This document shows, piece after piece, positions 1-9,890 of a DNA stretch of 29,843 nt. A program made the translations under genes and the position numbers. The stretch's first letter is position 1. Each line of letters begins with the position of its first letter. The stretch is from a virus. The notes under the pieces are model-generated. The model had not been told where the DNA came from, ran no database searches, and saw nothing but the letters and a program-made list of their open reading frames with translations. The DNA is taken from positions 1 through 29,843 of the IMG/VR virus record IMGVR_UViG_3300020401_000064; one strand, written 5' to 3'.

Positions 1-2
1 CA

Positions 3-3000
3 GATGTAGACGCGGAAGCACCAGAAGCTCCAACAGCACCAGAGGCTACTGGCGGTGAACCACCAGCAGGAGCCGCTGCCGCCCCAGAACCTACAGTAAA
101 GACCGAAACTCCAACGCTAGAAGAACCAGTTGCAGGGGGAGATACTACGCCTGTTACACCGTCTGATGCTCCCCCTGTGCCAGAGGTTCAGACAGAAGTA
201 GCTATTCCTTATAGAAACAAAAATCAGGAAACACAGATCAAGACAATTCTCAGTGACAACGGTCTTACTGAGTCTGACCTTGATGCAATACTTAGGAATC
301 CAGATAACGACGTTGTTATTACTAGCAAGGACGGCAAGCTCACACAGAAAAACATTCAGCAGCTAAAGGATAATATAGCTTTAAAGCAGGCTGACAGTGA
401 TGCTCCTCCCCAGCTAGACACAACACCACCTGAAGCACCAAAGTTAAAGTCGGAGCTTCGTGGTCTTGCAATAGCCAATGGCGTTGATCCCAAGACATTA
501 ACACCCAGTGGACGTGCTAAGTCCATAAGTAAGGCTCGTGTCCAAAAAGCTATAGACGAGGCCGAGGGTGAGTCGGAATATACTTCCCAGGTTAAAACTG
601 AACTAGACGAAATCCTAGATTTAATAGGCCCAGACGAAACAGACCCAACGGTTGTTCAAAGGGCAATCAGGTCTATGGCAAGTGCATCTGGCTACAAAAG
701 TGATGCCGATGATTTAATTGCTTTGTATGACCATGGCTACTCAAGTGTTGTTCGTAACGAGAGTATTGTTAAACCTCTCACCAAGACAGAACAGAAGAAA
801 ATAAAAACCTTAGCCCGTGCTATGAAGAAGCGTCCAGAGTTCGCAGAAACTCCCATGGACGTTATGGAAACACTAGCAAGACAAGAGATCATTGCACAAA
901 GGTCGATAGACAAGACACCTGTGCGTGGCACAGGTGAGGCTATTGCAGACGCATCAAAGTTTACGACTGCTGGAAGATCGGCGTCTACTGGAAAAATCCA
1001 AGGGTTCCTCAAGCGAGGCACTAGGATTAAGAAAGGCTCAGACTACACACTAACTGATGGTGTGAAAGTAGGACGAGCACAGTTTGGTTTTGAAGCTGCA
1101 CTTATCAAGGCGCGATCTGGCGGTGTTGATATTGTTGAATACATAACACTTGGCCCAGAAAAGATTATGACCAGAAATGGTTATGTTGATGTGCCAAAAG
1201 GAACCGTTGCGTTTGCCGATGGCGTGTCTGGCAGGCCGTTTGACAGCATGGAGTTTGCTCTTGAGTTCAGGAATGGTGGCAAGCCTAAGAGGGCTGTGGC
1301 CGCTCAAGCTGCTGAAGTTCCAGTAAGTAGAGGTGCAGAAGAAGCAGAAGGTCTTACTAACCCTGACGCCATTAATCTAGCCGACTTGCTAGAGAAATTT
1401 GGCGATGATCCTGAGACTCTTGTAAGAGTTTTAAAAGAAAGAGCTAGAACAGACAATACTCCAGCCAAGCCTAAACAGGAGATGCTTCCTGTTCAGCGTG
1501 GTAATAAGTATTTAATCATTCGAAACAAAGAAAACCCTACAGATGTAAGGCTTATTGGGCGTTCGCAGATTGCTGCTGGTGCAGATATGTCTGCTCTTCT
1601 TGGTAAGAATGGCGATCCAGCTAAGTGGGAAGCTAGGTATCTCCCTGAAGAAAACTACACCCAGAGAAAAACCAAACTACAACAGCTATTCGATCAGCTT
1701 CCTGAAGAACCTGAAGGTACAGTAGCGGGAACTCGTCTTGAGGTTGGAAATCAATCTGGCCGAGGAGATCCAATAGCCTTCGAAGATATGGCTGATGTCA
1801 GGATAGACGCAGACAAACTACAAGACGAAAGAATTGTAGAGGCGTTTGGTTATGTTAGGCGACCGATTACAAAAAATACATCGTTAATGGATGTGTATAA
1901 AGTTGCTCGCCAGCTAGACATGAGCACAAACTGGTTTAGAAACGGCGAGTATGCAGACGCACACATCAAAAGGCTAGAGGCTATCTATTCCTACATTGAT
2001 GAGGTGGCCCCAAACGGATTTATCAATAACCAGACAACTAGGGCTCAATCTGTTGCAGATGTTAGGGATGTATTCTCTAAGTATTCTAAAGAAGAGATTG
2101 AGAACGCTGTTGATTTTATTGAGAGGTTGGGTGGCGATCAAACCATTGGCCCGAAATTCAGAGAAAGTATTAGTGGTAACTACCAAGAAACTAATTTCAA
2201 AAAAGATGGTGGTATATCTCAGCAAATTAAACTTGATGGACGCTCTGGATCATTTACTGACAGGACAACTACTCTTTATCATGAGGTAGCTCACTGGGCT
2301 TACGAACACATTCTTACTCCTAGAGATAAGTTAGAGTTCTGGCGCAGTATGAACAAATACTACGATCCTAAAACTGGAGCGTTAGATTTTGAAAGGCTGA
2401 AAACTGGTGTCTCTATATACGGTAGAGGCGGCGATAGGATGCCTGGAATTGCAGACGAAATAGTTGAAGTAGAAGGTGCTGCACGTGGTGATGGTTCTCT
2501 AATTGTTAATTCATTAGACAGCCCACAAGAGTTCTTCGCTCAACAGTTTGAGGTATGGGCTACTCGACAAAGAAACATTGGTAACGATAGTTTCTGGTTA
2601 AAGATTACCAAGTACGTCAAAGGCATTATCAACAGGTATGCCCGTGATGTTGAGATTGATCCAGACCTAGAACATCTCTTTGCCAAGATATTGCCAGACG
2701 ACCAGCGAGCTAAGTTTAAGCTAGGTGATGCTACTGATGCTAAGTCAAAACGTGGCCCACATATTATACGTCGGGCAGACGAGCTTAAATATATAAGACG
2801 AGAACTCGAAGACGCAATAGATCGAGACAGTGCAAGCGGAATTGTAAATGCAACCCGTGAACTCCTTGGTTATATGCTTTCTGTTGCGCCTCGATATTCA
2901 AAAGGTAAGCGAGCAGACCTAGCCAAGAAAAAACTCAAGGCATCTTCAACTTTCAGTCCGTTTAACGGCATGAAAGGAAAGATACACAACCGCATCGACG

Positions 3001-6000
3001 AGTTATCTGGGATATTAGCTATCAACAGAAACTCCTTAGATGGCCTATCACCAGAGTCAGAAGGCATTGGTTCGTCTTACTGGGATGATGGTTTGTCTGA
3101 GGGTCTCGATGAGCAAGCTGCTGCCGACAAAATCATGGAGATATTTGCTCGTGGTGGTCTTGGAGACGAGGCTATTCCTCTCAACAATACGCTGGATGAA
3201 ATGTACCAGGCACTTGAGACTGCTTTTCAGGTTGCTGAAGGCGGGGCTATGCGGGGTTCTAAGCCAAATGTCACTGGCACTAACCCTAAAAGACCTACAA
3301 GAAGTAAGGCGGCTAAGAAAGCCAAGACGAGAAAAGCTAGAGAAGAAGCCGCGCTTGATGGTGATGCAGCACAAACAGCAAGAACTACGCCAAACAAGCG
3401 TAAGCGTGTAACTCGTGATGACAATAAAGGTCTCGATCCAGACAGTGTAGGAAGCATACAAGACTTACCAATTACAGAATTGCGTAAGTTGTATGTTCAA
3501 CACAGAGGCACTGATATGGGCGATCAAATCGCCATCCAGTTGCTACGCAAAGAAAAGTCAAAACCCCTCAAGTCAAGACTTGTTCCTGTTCCTAAATCTA
3601 TAGGTCAAGCAGGTAAAGCAGACTTAGAGAATGGTTATCTTGATGCCTTAGAAAGTGGAAACCCAGAGTTAATAACTCAGTATATATCTGAGCTTAACAG
3701 GAGAGCACTCAACAAAGGCAAAAAGAGAGGCGATCCTACAAAGGTTCAGCCTAAATACCTGTCTTCCAAAGTAATCGAGCAAGAAGTCAGAGACATGGTT
3801 GGTCTTGCATCTAGCGATGGAATACCTCCCTCTGCTCGTGCTGGAATACGTGACCTGTTGAGTTTCATTACTCATCGTGATCCAGAGGTACAAAACACCT
3901 CTCGTGTGATGACGTACAGGATGCTCAACCTACTCAACAAGACGACACGAGACTCTCTTGGCGAGACGAATATATTATCTGCCGATGATTTAGCCAGGGT
4001 AGCTAATGTCCAGCCTAGTGAAGTTGGCACGTCTGTCTTTGTTGATGTCAGAGGCCCAGAGTTTAAGAAGTACCGATCAGATATACGTCGTATGTCTATT
4101 GGTCTTACAAAAGGTAAGTCCTCTCCTTTCGATCTCATGCATGAGATAGGTCACATGGTTGTTAGGTCTGGTGTCTTGGAGCCAGGTGAGCGTGACGCAA
4201 TCGTTGAGGCTTACACACGAGCTAACAACAAGACGAAAGACCGTATCGAGAAGTTATATGCAGGGAAATATGCAGACCGTACAGACGAAGCAAGAGAAGA
4301 CCTGTTAGCACAGGAGTGGTTCTCTGAGTCTTTGGCTGAGTACATGGCAGAACGTGTAGCAAAAGGCGACATATTAAAAGCCTCTACCACGGGAGATGTT
4401 TCATCTCTCAGGATGATGAACACATTCGAGCGAACGCTGGACAAGATGCTTGAGTATGTTGCTTACATGGTCAATGGACTGATCGGAAGGAATGATATTA
4501 AGCAGCAATTCAGGCGTCTTGTTCTCTTCGGAGATATGTTTGAGAAGCCAAGACCAAACGCCTTAGCTGATGTCGTGCGATCTGGCCCAGCAATACACCC
4601 AGACCTTGCCGCTGATGCTGTAAATGACTACATAATGGCGTCTCCTCGTGCCAAACGAGAGAAGATGCTTGAGTTTGTAGAGAATGGACTGAGCAGAAGT
4701 GGGGACGAAGTTGTTCCGTTCTATCACGGCACACCAAACGGGTATGCATTTAACAGAGCAGACAACCCTAATGTCGTCATGAGACCCAGTGCTAGAGGTT
4801 TCTATGGGCCAGCAACATACTTAACAGACAGCCCAGGAGCCGCATCTCAGACGTATGCCAAGAAGCCAACACCTGAGTCCATAAGGAATCAGATCATGGA
4901 CTTGGATGTGGCAGACGATGTGAAAGAAGAGCTTCTTTACGATGCTTATGAGTTGCATGATGTTAGGAAACAAATATCAGCAAAACGTCGTGACTATTAC
5001 ATCGCTAATGCTGGTGAAGAGGCCGACACTGTAAACACACTGAAGGATGAGCTTGATGAACTTGTTGACATGGAACAGTCACTTCTTGACAACTTGTCAA
5101 CACAGGGTGTCAAAACCGATCCCCTTGTAGTTCCTGTGCTTGTGAGGGTTCGCAACCCAATTAACTTTAGACATAACGCTAGTTATGAGTCTATAAATGA
5201 TCCTGCTCTGAGAAGTATCGTTGACTACTTCAATATGACAGACACACTCAACCTCAAGGCAATGCAGAGATTTGCGGCAGCTTTTGAAGCTGGCCCAGTG
5301 ACAGGTAGAGACACCTACCTTGGTCTTGTTCGCATGCTCCAAGATTCTGGTCGTGGCAAGTTAGCCGCTCAAGCAGAATTAAATGAAGCGTTAGATGATC
5401 TTGGCTATGACGGGATGCTAACGACTCACTACAACACCTTGGACTCAGTTGGTGCTGACTCAAGGATGTTAAACGGTGAGACTTATGAGGGTGAGCAGAT
5501 GCCTCATATGGGTTTACTTGTCTTTGATAGCCAAAACATCAAGCACGTAGACGCAAACGAGTTCGACTCGTCTGATCCTCGTCTCTATCATCGTCTTGAA
5601 GAAGGCTCGATGAAGTCAGGTACGCTTGGTGCTGTTGTTAGATCAATGGCAGACGAGCAAATAGACAGCGTTGCCGATCTCAATATGGGTGCTGTTGGTG
5701 AGGTGCTTGAAGAATCTCAGGTAGAAAGATCACTAACATCAGCCATCATGTCTATGGGTCGAAGACGACCTGCTACTGATGCTGAAGTTAAAGCACTTCG
5801 CAAGCATGGCCCTCTTGGATGGTTCTCAGAAACATCGAAACGCCTGAAGGATATGGGCGCACACTGGTATGGAGATTGGTTTAAGAACCACTTCCCAGAC
5901 GTACACCAGACGTTTGCCAAGAAATACTTCCCACTGTACGACGCAATGAAGTCATTACCAGACGCACAGGGTTGGGTTGGTAGCTGGGTTCAACGTGGGC

Positions 6001-8315
6001 CAGTAGCTCTTGGACGTGCTGTAACTGGAAAGTCTCCTAATCAACCTAAGAGCTATACACGAATTGTGTCTGCTTTAAGGCGAGGAGATAAATCAAGACA
6101 ATACGCGGCTCTCAGTGACAAAGAGAAAGCAGTGTACTCCAAGATAAGAAATGCTCTTGATGCTGAATGGTCTGAGATGTCTGCACAAGGCATCATGGTT
6201 GGACGTAGAGCAAACTACTTGCCACAAGTCTGGAATAGAGACGCCATCAACTCAAACAGAGATGAGTTTCTAAACGCCATGGCTAACTTCTATATCAGAG
6301 AGGGAGATCGAAACGGTATCCCTGCTAGAACTAAAGAAGAAGCAAGCAAGTTCGCTGACTCCATGTATTACAAACTGGCCGCAGACGATGCTGATGGTGT
6401 GTTTATCCCAGAAGCAGGAGGTTCACGTAATGCAACGTCAGATCATATTGATTTTACTCGTATGCTTGATCTTGAAAACGACCCTTATAGTCTTAATGAG
6501 CTAGAGAAATTCTTAGAGGGAGACCTCCAGAACCTCCTTGTTAAATACTTCGAGGGTACATCAAGACGACTTATCCAGACGAAACACTTTGGTAATAACG
6601 TACATGGTTTCCACGATTACATTAAAGCTGCGAGCCAGGGAACACGTGGTATTGCTGATCTCTTGTCATCAAACAAGATATTCAGGAAAGACTTCGACAC
6701 CCTGAACAGTGCAGGAGAAGTAGAAACTGTTGAGGTTATTGATACAGTCGCTATGCCTTTCTCTGGAGCAAGAGATAACTCAGCTAATGAGTTCTCAGAA
6801 AACCTACTTAATGTATTCAAGTCCAGTGGTGAGGCTGCTGCAAGACAACTTCTTAAAGATATAGCTCCAACAGGTGCGGGCGGAAGAGTTCCGCAAGCAT
6901 ATGAAAGACGAGTAGATGCAATCGTCGCCGCCCTTAAAGATTACAAGGGTGAGTCAGTAGATTGGGATCAAAGCCAGTACTACATGATGATGAACTCTAT
7001 GCGTCTGGCACTCAAGAAGCCTATGAATGGTGTCGGTGGTAAGCGAGTAAACGAAATCACCAAAGCTATCAAAGGATTTAACAGTGTAACTCTACTTGGT
7101 TGGACAACTCTAACATCTCTTGGCGACCCTGCCCTTACCCTAATCCGATCTGGCTCTTTCCAAGATTGGTACAAAGGTATGAAGACAGCCGCCCTTGATG
7201 AAGATTACAGAAAGATGATCCATGACGTAGGTGTTGCGATTGAAAACATCGTACATGAGCGTCAGATTTATATGTATGGAGCATCTAACTCCAAGCTAAC
7301 TAACGCATTTTTTAACGCGACTATGCTGACGCCATGGACAGACATGAATAGGCAAGCCGCTGGTGCAGTTGGTTATGAGTCTTTCAAGACAATGCAACGC
7401 AAGGCTAACAACTTCTACCGAAGGGGTGTGCCTATTGCGGAGCAAAGCCGAGACTACAAGAAGGCACATAGATATTTAATGTCTTATGGTCTTGGTGAGT
7501 TCTTACCTACTGGTGATCGACACAAAGAAAGACTGTCAAACATGAAACTGCTGAGTGAAGACGATGCAGTTCGTCGTGCGGTCATTCAGTTCGCTGACCA
7601 ATCTATCTTCCAGCCGAATCCAAATGACATACCTATGTGGGCTCAGACACCTATAGCCTCCCTGGTATTCCAGTTGAAGAGCTTCCCACTGATGATGACT
7701 CGTCTTGGAAAGTACACGCTGGACGAAATGTTTGGTGATATGGAGACAGGAAAGCTAACAGTTAATCCAAAACGCATGAACAGAAATGCTTGGCCATTAT
7801 TGTATATGGCATCAGCAGGCCCACTGTTCGGCGGTATGGCTCTCACAGCGAAAGACTTCTCTCAAATGAGAGGTGGCGACACTGGTGAAGAGATGGATAT
7901 TCGTAACCGTAATATTCTCAAGACCCTTGGGTATAACGAGAAAATACACGGCAACGAAAATGATTTCGCTGGATGGTATGTAGAAGGGATGATGCAAATG
8001 GGTGGCCTCGGATTATTCGGGGATGTCTTGCACTCTGTAGCAACACAAGCAGACAACGGAGCTTACGGCGAGCAACGCATAACAAGCGCATTGCTTGGCC
8101 CATCATACGGCCTCTTGTCTGGCGGGGTTAGAACCTTCGCTGGTGCTAAGGATTGGGCATTGGATTCTACGCCTAGCAACGCGAAAGAAAGACAAGCTGC
8201 TAGAGAAGTTCTCGGCAGAGTTCCTGTATTTGGTGGCATCAGGTCACTCAAAGAGGCTGCGGTGGATTTCGTCGCAGGTGAATCAAGTAAAGAAAAGAAG
8301 GAGTGGTGGGAATAA
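3..8315 (+). CDS. Giant polyvalent virion protein, 5'-truncated by the window (two zincin motifs plus ART-like domain)
   Basis: The reading frame is open from base 3, so the gene enters from upstream; the GTG at 177 is only the first in-window start-like codon. Numbering from it: a Pro/Ala/Thr/Glu-rich linker precedes residue 1; a first metallopeptidase motif HEVAH lies at about 702-706, with a likely third ligand in the downstream SPQEFFAQQFE segment; a second motif HEIGH lies at about 1322-1326, followed by ESLAEYMAE; an ADP-ribosyltransferase-like domain starts at FYHGTP (about 1515), followed by GFYGPATYLTD, LGYDGM and the closing VFDSQNIKHVDANEFD. The C-terminal third has hydrophobic stretches. 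Such multi-enzyme chains match the phage polyvalent proteins thought to be injected with DNA to act in the host cell. It sits directly before the lysis cassette, as a late virion gene would. I see no RNA polymerase motif. Catalytic activity is inferred from motifs only. Confidence 0.8.
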   Translation, partial: DVDAEAPEAPTAPEATGGEPPAGAAAAPEPTVKTETPTLEEPVAGGDTTPVTPSDAPPVPEVQTEVAIPYRNKNQETQIKTILSDNGLTESDLDAILRNPDNDVVITSKDGKLTQKNIQQLKDNIALKQADSDAPPQLDTTPPEAPKLKSELRGLAIANGVDPKTLTPSGRAKSISKARVQKAIDEAEGESEYTSQVKTELDEILDLIGPDETDPTVVQRAIRSMASASGYKSDADDLIALYDHGYSSVVRNESIVKPLTKTEQKKIKTLARAMKKRPEFAETPMDVMETLARQEIIAQRSIDKTPVRGTGEAIADASKFTTAGRSASTGKIQGFLKRGTRIKKGSDYTLTDGVKVGRAQFGFEAALIKARSGGVDIVEYITLGPEKIMTRNGYVDVPKGTVAFADGVSGRPFDSMEFALEFRNGGKPKRAVAAQAAEVPVSRGAEEAEGLTNPDAINLADLLEKFGDDPETLVRVLKERARTDNTPAKPKQEMLPVQRGNKYLIIRNKENPTDVRLIGRSQIAAGADMSALLGKNGDPAKWEARYLPEENYTQRKTKLQQLFDQLPEEPEGTVAGTRLEVGNQSGRGDPIAFEDMADVRIDADKLQDERIVEAFGYVRRPITKNTSLMDVYKVARQLDMSTNWFRNGEYADAHIKRLEAIYSYIDEVAPNGFINNQTTRAQSVADVRDVFSKYSKEEIENAVDFIERLGGDQTIGPKFRESISGNYQETNFKKDGGISQQIKLDGRSGSFTDRTTTLYHEVAHWAYEHILTPRDKLEFWRSMNKYYDPKTGALDFERLKTGVSIYGRGGDRMPGIADEIVEVEGAARGDGSLIVNSLDSPQEFFAQQFEVWATRQRNIGNDSFWLKITKYVKGIINRYARDVEIDPDLEHLFAKILPDDQRAKFKLGDATDAKSKRGPHIIRRADELKYIRRELEDAIDRDSASGIVNATRELLGYMLSVAPRYSKGKRADLAKKKLKASSTFSPFNGMKGKIHNRIDELSGILAINRNSLDGLSPESEGIGSSYWDDGLSEGLDEQAAADKIMEIFARGGLGDEAIPLNNTLDEMYQALETAFQVAEGGAMRGSKPNVTGTNPKRPTRSKAAKKAKTRKAREEAALDGDAAQTARTTPNKRKRVTRDDNKGLDPDSVGSIQDLPITELRKLYVQHRGTDMGDQIAIQLLRKEKSKPLKSRLVPVPKSIGQAGKADLENGYLDALESGNPELITQYISELNRRALNKGKKRGDPTKVQPKYLSSKVIEQEVRDMVGLASSDGIPPSARAGIRDLLSFITHRDPEVQNTSRVMTYRMLNLLNKTTRDSLGETNILSADDLARVANVQPSEVGTSVFVDVRGPEFKKYRSDIRRMSIGLTKGKSSPFDLMHEIGHMVVRSGVLEPGERDAIVEAYTRANNKTKDRIEKLYAGKYADRTDEAREDLLAQEWFSESLAEYMAERVAKGDILKASTTGDVSSLRMMNTFERTLDKMLEYVAYMVNGLIGRNDIKQQFRRLVLFGDMFEKPRPNALADVVRSGPAIHPDLAADAVNDYIMASPRAKREKMLEFVENGLSRSGDEVVPFYHGTPNGYAFNRADNPNVVMRPSARGFYGPATYLTDSPGAASQTYAKKPTPESIRNQIMDLDVADDVKEELLYDAYELHDVRKQISAKRRDYYIANAGEEADTVNTLKDELDELVDMEQSLLDNLSTQGVKTDPLVVPVLVRVRNPINFRHNASYESINDPALRSIVDYFNMTDTLNLKAMQRFAAAFEAGPVTGRDTYLGLVRMLQDSGRGKLAAQAELNEALDDLGYDGMLTTHYNTLDSVGADSRMLNGETYEGEQMPHMGLLVFDSQNIKHVDANEFDSSDPRLYHRLEEGSMKSGTLGAVVRSMADEQIDSVADLNMGAVGEVLEESQVERSLTSAIMSMGRRRPATDAEVKALRKHGPLGWFSETSKRLKDMGAHWYGDWFKNHFPDVHQTFAKKYFPLYDAMKSLPDAQGWVGSWVQRGPVALGRAVTGKSPNQPKSYTRIVSALRRGDKSRQYAALSDKEKAVYSKIRNALDAEWSEMSAQGIMVGRRANYLPQVWNRDAINSNRDEFLNAMANFYIREGDRNGIPARTKEEASKFADSMYYKLAADDADGVFIPEAGGSRNATSDHIDFTRMLDLENDPYSLNELEKFLEGDLQNLLVKYFEGTSRRLIQTKHFGNNVHGFHDYIKAASQGTRGIADLLSSNKIFRKDFDTLNSAGEVETVEVIDTVAMPFSGARDNSANEFSENLLNVFKSSGEAAARQLLKDIAPTGAGGRVPQAYERRVDAIVAALKDYKGESVDWDQSQYYMMMNSMRLALKKPMNGVGGKRVNEITKAIKGFNSVTLLGWTTLTSLGDPALTLIRSGSFQDWYKGMKTAALDEDYRKMIHDVGVAIENIVHERQIYMYGASNSKLTNAFFNATMLTPWTDMNRQAAGAVGYESFKTMQRKANNFYRRGVPIAEQSRDYKKAHRYLMSYGLGEFLPTGDRHKERLSNMKLLSEDDAVRRAVIQFADQSIFQPNPNDIPMWAQTPIASLVFQLKSFPLMMTRLGKYTLDEMFGDMETGKLTVNPKRMNRNAWPLLYMASAGPLFGGMALTAKDFSQMRGGDTGEEMDIRNRNILKTLGYNEKIHGNENDFAGWYVEGMMQMGGLGLFGDVLHSVATQADNGAYGEQRITSALLGPSYGLLSGGVRTFAGAKDWALDSTPSNAKERQAAREVLGRVPVFGGIRSLKEAAVDFVAGESSKEKKEWWE

Positions 8316-8581
8316 TGGCAAAAGCAAAGTCAAAACGAGCAAGCAAGAAGTCTATGCCTTGTAATAAACCTCGTCGTCAGACGAGTGGGGGTAAGAAGTT
8401 TGTGGTCAAAGCCTGCCAGGGCGGTAAGGAAAAGATCATCCGTTTTGGTGACGCGAACATGTCCATCAAGAAGAGTCAGCCAGCCCGTAAAAAATCTTAT
8501 TGCGCTAGGTCTGGCGGTATCAAAGGTAAGAACAACAAACTATCAGCTAATTACTGGTCACGTAGAGCATGGGGGTGCTGA
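8315..8581 (+). CDS. Small basic phage protein (DUF6321-like)
   Basis: An 88-residue Lys/Arg-rich protein beginning MAKAKSKRASKKS. The ATG overlaps the stop of the giant protein in TAATG, and a GAAGGAG sequence about 11 bases upstream supports this start over one four codons earlier. The middle segment VVKACQGGKEKIIRFGD and the end KLSANYWSRRAWGC resemble from memory a small conserved family of marine phages (DUF6321), whose members also end in an AYW...W motif. Function is unknown; the high charge and position behind a virion gene suggest a small nucleic-acid-associated or virion protein, which is inference. Confidence 0.75.
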   Translation: MAKAKSKRASKKSMPCNKPRRQTSGGKKFVVKACQGGKEKIIRFGDANMSIKKSQPARKKSYCARSGGIKGKNNKLSANYWSRRAWGC

Positions 8582-8713
8582 ATGAGCTTAGTACGAAACA
8601 TTAACAAACGTCGCAAGGCGGGAACTTCACGGAGTAAAAAGAACTCCACAATTTCACCAAAGGCATACTCGGATATGAAGAAGGGTTGGCCTAAAAAGAA
8701 AGGAAAAAAATAA
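8582..8713 (+). CDS. Small basic protein, 43 aa
   Basis: A 43-codon gene starting MSLVRNINKRRKAG and ending in a Lys-rich tail KKKGKK. Its ATG follows directly on the preceding stop (TGA then ATG), and its TAA overlaps the next ATG as TAATG, so it fills the gap between its neighbours exactly, which is strong evidence that it is real. The sequence is strongly basic, with a central AYSDMKKGWP segment. It resembles from memory short proteins at the same position in other marine phages. No function is known; DNA binding or a minor virion role is a guess. Confidence 0.75.
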   Translation: MSLVRNINKRRKAGTSRSKKNSTISPKAYSDMKKGWPKKKGKK

Positions 8714-9102
8714 TGGCTATAACAAGTCTTGTTAGTTCATTAGTTGGGCCTGTAAGTGGCATCTTGGATAAGTTTATCGAAGACAAAGATCAAAGAGCAC
8801 AGCTTGCCCATGAGATAGCAACGATGACAGACCGTCATCATCAAGAACTTATGCTCGCACAGTTAGAGATTAATAAAGCCGAGGCAGCGGGCAACTGGTT
8901 TCAGTCGTCTTGGAGGCCCGCAACCGCTTGGGTTTGTGTGCTGGGTTTCACTGTGAATTTTTTGGTCTCTCCTCTTGCTGCACCGTTTGGCTTCATCGTT
9001 CCTCAAGCAGACATGTCAATCATGATGCCTGTCTTGATGGGGATGCTTGGATTGGCGGGCGCAAGAACATTTGAAAAAGTAAAAGGTGTTAATAAAGGAT
9101 AG
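8713..9102 (+). CDS. Holin of the three-helix (GTA_holin_3TM) family
   Basis: A 129-residue membrane protein. An N-terminal amphipathic stretch (SLVSSLVGPVSGILDKFI) and a charged helical region are followed by the family signature around residues 59-72 (AAGNWFQSSWRPATAW), a hydrophobic segment (VCVLGFTVNFLVSPLAAPFG) and a second one near the C-terminus (MPVLMGMLGLAGA). This fits the 3TM holins of phages and gene transfer agents, which form the inner-membrane lesion that releases a cytoplasmic endolysin. The endolysin lies five bases downstream and has no signal peptide, so it would need such a holin. Start is by TAATG coupling to the preceding gene. Confidence 0.85.
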   Translation: MAITSLVSSLVGPVSGILDKFIEDKDQRAQLAHEIATMTDRHHQELMLAQLEINKAEAAGNWFQSSWRPATAWVCVLGFTVNFLVSPLAAPFGFIVPQADMSIMMPVLMGMLGLAGARTFEKVKGVNKG

Positions 9103-9106
9103 GTAC

Positions 9107-9559
9107 ATGGCTTTTAAGTTGTCTAAGAAGTCGAAAAATAAACTCGAAGGAGTTGATAACGACCTCATAAAGTTAGCTGAGTTCGCAATATCAGTGAGCA
9201 CGGTTGATTTTGGAATATCAGAAGGGCTTCGAACCATTGAAAGACAAAAGGAGCTAGTAGAGCAAAAGCGATCTCAGACGATGAAGAGCTTACATCTTGA
9301 AGGTAAAGCCCTGGATGTTTTTGCTTTCATAAATGGTGAGGTTTGCTGGGAGCTTACTGTGTACGACGAGATAGCTGATGCTTTTGCAATGGCTAGTCGT
9401 GCCAAAGACATACCTTGTATGTGGGGTGCGGCATGGACAGTACCAGACATAGGTCAATGGGAAGGAACCATGGAACAAGCCATGCACTCTTACATTGATC
9501 TACGAAGATCGCAATCAAGGAGGCCATTCTTGGATGGCCCACACTTCCAGCTTGCGTAA
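9107..9559 (+). CDS. Endolysin, M15-type D-Ala-D-Ala/L-Ala-D-Glu peptidase
   Basis: A 150-residue peptidoglycan peptidase. It has the M15 layout: substrate-binding FGISEGLRTIERQKELV (about 36-51), zinc motif SLHLEGKALD with His63 and Asp70, a WG pair at 106-107, and the terminal zinc ligand in DGPHFQL (His146). It should cut the stem peptide of Gram-negative peptidoglycan. There is no signal peptide, so export depends on the adjacent holin. The ATG at 9107 follows an AAAGGATAGG ribosome site; an earlier in-frame GTG at 9086 lies inside the holin gene and has poorer support. Its stop overlaps the next gene (TAATG). Confidence 0.9.
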   Translation: MAFKLSKKSKNKLEGVDNDLIKLAEFAISVSTVDFGISEGLRTIERQKELVEQKRSQTMKSLHLEGKALDVFAFINGEVCWELTVYDEIADAFAMASRAKDIPCMWGAAWTVPDIGQWEGTMEQAMHSYIDLRRSQSRRPFLDGPHFQLA

Positions 9560-9729
9560 TGATGGACAGCGTGACCCTTTCGGACATATTGAATGTCCTT
9601 GTGCCTGTTATCGGAGGGTTATCGGTAATTATTTATTCGCTGATAAAGTTACACGTCGATGTTGGACATATAAAAAAACAAATAACAACTTTGTTTGACC
9701 TGCATAACAACAAAAAAGAAAAAGATTAA
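9559..9729 (+). CDS. Single-helix membrane protein of the lysis cassette, 56 aa
   Basis: A 56-codon gene overlapping the endolysin stop as TAATG. The product has an acidic N-terminus, one hydrophobic segment at about residues 10-29 (ILNVLVPVIGGLSVIIYSLI) and a charged, Lys-rich C-terminal tail. The position directly after the endolysin and the one-helix topology fit an accessory lysis protein (antiholin, pinholin or a short i-spanin), but no family motif settles which. It might also be an unrelated small membrane protein. Confidence 0.65.
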   Translation: MMDSVTLSDILNVLVPVIGGLSVIIYSLIKLHVDVGHIKKQITTLFDLHNNKKEKD

Positions 9730-9734
9730 CAACA

Positions 9735-9881
9735 ATGGAAGACAAAAATAACAACAAAGAAGTCAAATGTGAGCGATGCGGCTCCAGAAAAGAACCCAAC
9801 TATTGTCACGGACATACACAATGTGCGGATTGCAAGTGTGTAATTGATGACTGCTGTCAGGGTGAGTGTGTAACTGATTAG
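9735..9881 (+). CDS. Cys-rich, probably zinc-binding 48-aa protein
   Basis: A 48-codon gene in the gap between the membrane protein and the exported protein. It contains ten cysteines and two histidines in a spaced pattern: CERCG, then YCHGH, CADCKC, and CCQGEC near the end. This suggests one or two small metal-binding knuckles. There is no signal peptide or hydrophobic segment. The ribosome site is weak (only A-rich sequence upstream), so expression probably relies on coupling, with five bases separating it from the upstream stop. No function is recognised. Confidence 0.6.
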   Translation: MEDKNNNKEVKCERCGSRKEPNYCHGHTQCADCKCVIDDCCQGECVTD

Positions 9882-9890
9882 GAGAGTGAA

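Noticed and set aside
177-179. GTG at 177 as the true start of the giant protein
   Set aside because: The same frame stays open back to base 3 with in-character Pro/Ala/Thr/Glu sequence and no ribosome site, so the gene starts outside the window.
3-8315. N4-type virion RNA polymerase as identity of the giant protein
   Set aside because: Size and position fit, but I see no T7-like polymerase motifs, and zincin and ART motifs explain the chain better.
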